A stretch of 33,817 nucleotides of DNA from PWPR01 sp046542315 (GTDB lineage: Bacteria > Bacillota > UBA994 > PWPR01): positions 1-33,817 of the forward strand of contig JBKHBO010000014.1 in NCBI GenBank assembly GCA_046542315.1, read 5' to 3'. Every line of letters starts with the position of its first letter. Position 1 is the first letter of the stretch. Shown piece by piece: positions 30,831 through 33,817 of this stretch. The notes below the pieces were generated by a model. The model saw nothing but the letters and a program-made list of their open reading frames with translations. It searched no databases and had not been told where the DNA came from. The position numbers were made by a program, and so were the translations under genes.

Positions 30831-31068
30831 TAAAAGATAATTAGACAGCCGACACACTCTGATAAAATATAATCACCAAATAAAATACTGTGGTCCATTA
30901 AAATTTGACTTTTGATAGAATAAATATTTCTTAATATTTGATAGACATCTAAACAAAGTCATTAAATAATACATATTTTTAAAAATATTGTTAAATAAAC
31001 GCTTGTATATACTAATTTCAATAAAAATAACTTAGTTTTGATTAATTAGAAATATTATTTATATTCTA
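30831..31068. other. AT-rich gene-free stretch
   Basis: The gap between the transporter terminator and the DJ-1/PfpI gene is about 400 bp in all. This central part is very AT-rich and has no frame with a ribosome-binding site. It contains one copy of a short direct repeat (30941-30957) and several AAATATT-type palindromic runs. No RNA gene or phage attachment site is recognisable. Confidence 0.5.
30941..30957 (+). repeat. Short repeat, ACATCTAAACAAA family, copy 1
   Basis: ATAGACATCTAAACAAA. ACATCTAAACAAA recurs exactly at 31072-31084, and ATAGACATCTAAA recurs exactly at 33002-33014, beside the group II intron end. Confidence 0.6.
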
Positions 31069-31097
31069 TGTACATCTAAACAAAAAGATGTTATAAT
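31069..31097 (+). promoter_or_regulatory. Promoter of the DJ-1/PfpI gene with an inverted repeat in the spacer
   Basis: TGTACA (31069-31074), a 17-bp spacer and an extended -10 TGTTATAAT (TATAAT at 31092-31097). The perfect inverted repeat ACATCT (31072-31077) and AGATGT (31086-31091) fills the spacer, so a repressor bound there would block polymerase. Confidence 0.65.
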
Positions 31098-31139
31098 ATT
31101 GCTAACTTTTTTAGAATAAAAAAACGAAAAGGTGGTAAT

Positions 31140-31766
31140 ATGAAAAAGAAATCTATTTTTATACTTTTATTAATCGCATTAGCAGGATTTATAGGCATGA
31201 GATATTTTAGCGAAGATGACTTAGACCTTACTGGCACTAAAGTTGCGATTTTATTAGCAGATGAATATGATGAGAATGAAACTACTGGCGTAATTGAATA
31301 TTTAACTGACCGAGGGTCATCCGTAAGTATTATTGGTCTCACATATGGCCCTATAAGCCCATATAACAAGAAGAATGTGACTAGAGATATAGAAATGGTA
31401 GTTAAAGACATTAAGAGTAGTGATTTTGATGCTTTAGTAATTCCAGGGGGTTACTCTCCTGCAAAACTAGCAAAAAACAACTCTGCGTTAAACTTTGTTA
31501 GAAATATAGTTAATGATGGAAAAATTTGTGCTGCAATCTGTCATGGACCAGTTGTGCTAGCAGAAGCAGGTGTTATAAAAAATAGAAAAATAACATCTAA
31601 AACAGGACTTGAAGGTGATCTAAAACTCAATGGTGCAATTTGGGAGAACAGAAAAGTGGTGGTAGATGATAATTTAATTACTTCCAGAAGACCTAGAGAT
31701 CAAAGATACTTTAATGCTGCTATTGGATTAGCCTTAAGTGAGATTAAAAATATAGATAATAATTAA
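31140..31766 (+). CDS. Membrane-anchored DJ-1/PfpI family protein
   Basis: This 208-residue protein begins with KKKSIFILLLIALAGFIGM, a transmembrane anchor or uncleaved signal sequence, so the domain (residues 32-200) lies outside the membrane. Residues TGTKVAILLADEYDENET begin the flavodoxin-like fold. ALVIPGGYSPAKL and AAICHGPVVLAEAG carry the nucleophile-elbow Cys134 and His135. KITSKTGLEGDLKLNG and LITSRRPRD are family segments seen in PfpI proteases and glyoxalase/deglycase-type members. Most family members are cytoplasmic, so the anchor is unusual. The ATG at 31140 follows AAGGTGG. Activity could be glyoxalase-, chaperone- or protease-like; sequence cannot decide. Confidence 0.85.
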   Translation: MKKKSIFILLLIALAGFIGMRYFSEDDLDLTGTKVAILLADEYDENETTGVIEYLTDRGSSVSIIGLTYGPISPYNKKNVTRDIEMVVKDIKSSDFDALVIPGGYSPAKLAKNNSALNFVRNIVNDGKICAAICHGPVVLAEAGVIKNRKITSKTGLEGDLKLNGAIWENRKVVVDDNLITSRRPRDQRYFNAAIGLALSEIKNIDNN

Positions 31767-32024
31767 AATCTCGTTAATCAAATAATAACTATATCTATTT
31801 ATTTCGTTATTTTTAATTACTAATTCATTGTTGTAAAGATAGCTATGATTTTGCATTTTTTTTAATAAACCCTTCATAAAATTGTAAATATCTAAGTAAT
31901 AATGGTAAAATAGTATAGAGAAAACTTGATGTACAACTAATTAATATATTAATCGTGATGAAGCTATATAATATAAGTTCTATTTTTCTGTTTTGTGCAA
32001 TTGCTTGTTTGAGGAGGTTTTTTA
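31767..32024. other. Intergenic region before the 319-residue gene
   Basis: About 258 bp of AT-rich sequence with no supported gene. A tentative promoter on plus is TTGTAA (near 31880) with TAAAAT 18 bp later. GAGGAGG lies at its end, before the GTG start at 32025. No terminator after the DJ-1 gene is evident. Confidence 0.4.
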
Positions 32025-32984
32025 GTGAGTAATTTAATATTTAATAAAAATATATACCCATCTAGCGCATACTATGTTCTTAAACAGTTAGGGCTAATTC
32101 CAGGCCAAGAGGATCCAAAGTTTTTAGAGCTAGGAAACCAAATAAGTGCCTTAGGAAAGTCTTTTTCATTACAGTCCTCTCTGGCAGGAGGACCTCTATT
32201 TCGACTGATCTACCAGATTCCCAGTTACTTAGAAATTACTCCAATAGAATTTGATAAATACTTTCAATCAACATCAAATTTTGTAAAATTCAAAGATTTA
32301 GATATCTTTTTAGATAGGTGGCCAAACAAAACTAAGTTCTTTAAACAGTGGTATACAAGCGGATGGATTAATCTTCTTTCCAAAAGCATAGACCATGACC
32401 CATCAAGAGCTTTAGCTATTATTGAAACATTTCTACTAATTCTTCATGATTCATGGTCAAAATATGAAAATATTTATCAAGATAAGCTATTTGCACTAAT
32501 TCTTAAAAAGGAGAACTTAGAAAAAGAATATAACTCGTATAATATCTTTGATCGCTGGGAAAAAAGCTTTAATAATAAATATCCTTATGATAACTTAGAA
32601 GTTATCATTTGCCCTGAAAGCAATTCAATAGCAAGCAGTTTAGGTCCTGAAAAGCTAGTAATTGGGAGTTCAAGAATGGATAGTTGCTTAAATTCTTTAA
32701 TTCATGAAATCGGCTTAAGAATGTTGAACCTTAATTATTTTGCAAATAATTCTTATACCAGAGCAATAATGAAAGAGGATTATCATGGATTTCTTGTTCT
32801 TATGGAAGCAGAAATATGCTATAGAAAGAAAGAGCTTTTCCCTGAGATAAAAGAAGATATGTTTATGAATGTGATGAACATGGAAGCTATAGTAAAATGG
32901 CGGACTAACAAAGATGTTGATGCAGAGTTAGCAAAATCATTTGCAGTTTGGTACAATGAATTAAAGGATTTAGGTATGCTTTAA
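32025..32984 (+). CDS. Unrecognised 319-residue protein with an HEIG motif
   Basis: I do not recognise the family. The GTG at 32025 has a strong GAGGAGG site and codon use like its neighbours, so the gene is real. There is no signal peptide or membrane segment. The protein is mixed, with an aromatic-rich N-terminal half (KFFKQWYTSGWINLLS near residue 104) and SLIHEIGLRML at residues 224-234. MEAEICYRKKE follows at 260-270. HE followed by a distant Glu recalls zincin metalloproteases, but the second His of HExxH is Leu here (HEIGL), so it would be inactive or is unrelated. It stands alone between the DJ-1 gene and the group II intron. Function is unknown. Confidence 0.7.
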   Translation: MSNLIFNKNIYPSSAYYVLKQLGLIPGQEDPKFLELGNQISALGKSFSLQSSLAGGPLFRLIYQIPSYLEITPIEFDKYFQSTSNFVKFKDLDIFLDRWPNKTKFFKQWYTSGWINLLSKSIDHDPSRALAIIETFLLILHDSWSKYENIYQDKLFALILKKENLEKEYNSYNIFDRWEKSFNNKYPYDNLEVIICPESNSIASSLGPEKLVIGSSRMDSCLNSLIHEIGLRMLNLNYFANNSYTRAIMKEDYHGFLVLMEAEICYRKKELFPEIKEDMFMNVMNMEAIVKWRTNKDVDAELAKSFAVWYNELKDLGML

Positions 32985-33001
32985 GTTTATCAATCCTTTT
33001 A

Positions 33002-33014
33002 ATAGACATCTAAA
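33002..33014 (+). repeat. Short repeat copy adjoining the intron 3' end
   Basis: ATAGACATCTAAA is identical over 13 bp to 30941-30953 and shares ACATCTAAA with the DJ-1 promoter repeat. It lies directly against the predicted intron boundary at 33015. Confidence 0.55.
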
Positions 33015-33018
33015 ATCG

Positions 33019-33091
33019 AGTAGGAGGTAAATGATTAATTCATTTACCGTCCTCCCACAGCACCGTACGTACCGATCTAGTATACGGCGCT
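33019..33091 (-). ncRNA. Group II intron domains V and VI
   Basis: Domain V: a 9-bp lower helix with one G-U pair, a 2-nt bulge and a 4-bp upper helix (33091-33059). Domain VI: an imperfect hairpin around CATTTAC/GTAAATG (33056-33019), expected to carry the branch-point A. These are the catalytic core and branch domain. Confidence 0.8.
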
Positions 33092-33094
33092 TCT

Positions 33095-33817
33095 TCAGCT
33101 TAATTTGACATGATGGTAATAGTCAGATAAAGGGATATATCCCCTAATTCGTAATAGTTTGTTAGTTAGGGTTTTCTGCAAGAAAGGGCTCTTGGATATC
33201 CTCCAATAGCTCTTTCTTGTATTTGCAAACTTAATTGCTCTGTCGTGACTCAGCCCTAACTTCTTAAGTTTTCTGTATCTAGTCCGCACATTCTTCCATT
33301 GTTTCCAGTAAATCATCCGAATTCTTCTTCTCATCCATCTATCAATTTCTCTCAAATGTCTTTTCATGTTTGCTATCTTAAAGTAGTTGACCCAGCCCAT
33401 AACGAATCTACGGATAGCAATTATTCTCTGCTTATTCCCCATCCCATTGTTGCGACCAGTTAGCTCTTTCAGTCTAGCTTTCATTTTCTTTAGACTTTTG
33501 GAATGAACCCTTACTCGTGCTTCACCCTTTCAGAGATAAAATCCAAAACCAAGATACTTGGCTTTACTTACGTGTAAGATTTTAGTCTTCTCTTGATTTA
33601 CTTTAAGGAAAAGTTTCTTCTCTATGAACTTCAATATGTTTTGATAGACCCTTTCAGCTGCTCTTTTGCTTTTAGTAAATATCATCACATCATCAGCATA
33701 CCGCACAAATCTATGTTGTCTGCTTTCTAACTCTTGGTCTAATTCATTCAACATAACGTTGCTTAGTAATGGACTTAATGGTCCTCCTTGAGGTACTCCC
33801 TCTGTTGTTTCTTTAAG
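33095..33817 (-). pseudogene. ltrA: Group II intron reverse transcriptase/maturase, partial, interrupted by an in-frame TGA
   Basis: The reading frame enters from the window edge. It shows GVPQGGPLSPLLSNVMLNEL (RT domain 4), RYADDVMIF with the catalytic YADD (RT domain 5), then KTKILHVSKAKYLGFGFYL. A TGA stop at 33532-33530 follows. The same frame then continues without break through KGEARVRVHSKSLKKMKARL and the maturase domain (GMGNKQRIIAIRRFVMGWVNYF; SPFLQKTLTNKLLRIRGYIPL) to a stop at 33095. The downstream ATG at 33484 has no ribosome-binding site, so it is not a separate gene. The protein is probably truncated and the intron then needs a maturase in trans. No SECIS-like hairpin of the grdH/fdhA type follows this UGA, which argues against selenocysteine. 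Confidence 0.85.

Larger units (their letters stand above)
33015..33817 (-). mobile_element. Group II intron, 3' part (runs off window)
   Basis: On the minus strand a maturase-encoding domain IV is followed by domain V and domain VI. Domain V (33091-33059) has AGCGCCGTA pairing with TACGGTGCT over 9 bp, a CG bulge, a short upper helix and an AGATC loop, close to the canonical catalytic hairpin, including the AGC triad at its base. Domain VI is the GGAGGACGGTAAATG / CATTTACCTCCT hairpin (about 33056-33019). The intron should end at CTCGAT, an AY-type 3' end, near 33015. The 5' part and the insertion host lie outside the window. Confidence 0.85.

Noticed and set aside
32700..32735. Active zinc metalloprotease motif in the 319-residue protein
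   Set aside because: The sequence is HEIGL, not HExxH, so the second metal ligand is missing.
33095..33484. Separate small maturase gene starting at 33484
   Set aside because: No ribosome-binding site, and the frame continues upstream through recognisable sequence to the TGA and the RT domains; it is one broken gene.
33530..33532. Selenocysteine at the UGA in the group II intron maturase
   Set aside because: No hairpin with the geometry of the two real SECIS elements follows, and maturases have no conserved Cys or Sec at this place.

Overview
The window comes from a low-GC, anaerobic, amino-acid- and formate-metabolising Firmicute, most likely of class Clostridia. The evidence is the AT-rich composition, strong AGGAGG ribosome-binding sites, two selenoproteins decoded from in-frame UGA, a betaine/glycine-type reductase, an NAD-linked formate dehydrogenase and many Fe-S proteins. 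The sequence alone does not fix the genus.

Layout. 1-3420 (minus strand): a DUF134 regulator, two NifX-like proteins, two MinD/Mrp-type ATPases with inserted ferredoxin domains and two glycine/arginine-rich DUF5320 proteins. This is a recurrent but poorly understood cluster in anaerobes. Its two best promoters carry the same CATATG-centred box in the same register. 3498-5909 (minus): a TPP-riboswitch-controlled thiamine salvage operon, thiD-thiM-thiE. 6022-7242 (plus): a stand-alone arginine deiminase. 7302-11787 (minus): a lipoprotein, an inositol-monophosphatase-like enzyme, a DUF1874 protein with the catalytic motif of cyclic-tetra-adenylate ring nucleases, an exported stalk-domain protein and cardiolipin synthase. 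11878-16901: a BCCT transporter and betaine-type reductase component B (grdI and selenoprotein grdH), with a divergent TetR-family regulator. Three CATG-centred repeats spaced 17 bp apart overlie the grd promoter. 16951-21729 (minus): an M20 peptidase, two MATE-type transporters and a small atypical sirtuin. 21863-30743 (plus): an M29 aminopeptidase; a NuoE/NuoF/FdhA formate dehydrogenase whose FdhA contains selenocysteine; a fused MobA-FdhD maturation protein; and a split chromate-type transporter. 31140-32984 (plus): a membrane-anchored DJ-1/PfpI protein and an unrecognised 319-residue protein. 33015-33817 (minus): the 3' part of a group II intron whose maturase gene has an in-frame stop.

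How the genes fit together. The BCCT carrier probably supplies betaine (or a related quaternary amine) to the GrdHI reductase, with the TetR-type protein sensing availability. Components A and C of the reductase are not in the window. The formate dehydrogenase, its Mo-cofactor nucleotide transferase and its sulfur-insertion factor lie in one run of genes. Both selenoprotein genes have nearly the same SECIS geometry: a 12-nt gap after UGA, a 6-bp stem and a loop starting GGU. The window therefore gives an internal model of this organism's selenocysteine signal. The items most worth following up are the free-standing ring-nuclease-like protein, the CATATG box of the NifX/MinD cluster, the triple 17-bp operator, the MobA-FdhD fusion that lacks the usual FdhD cysteine motif, and the unrecognised 319-residue protein.
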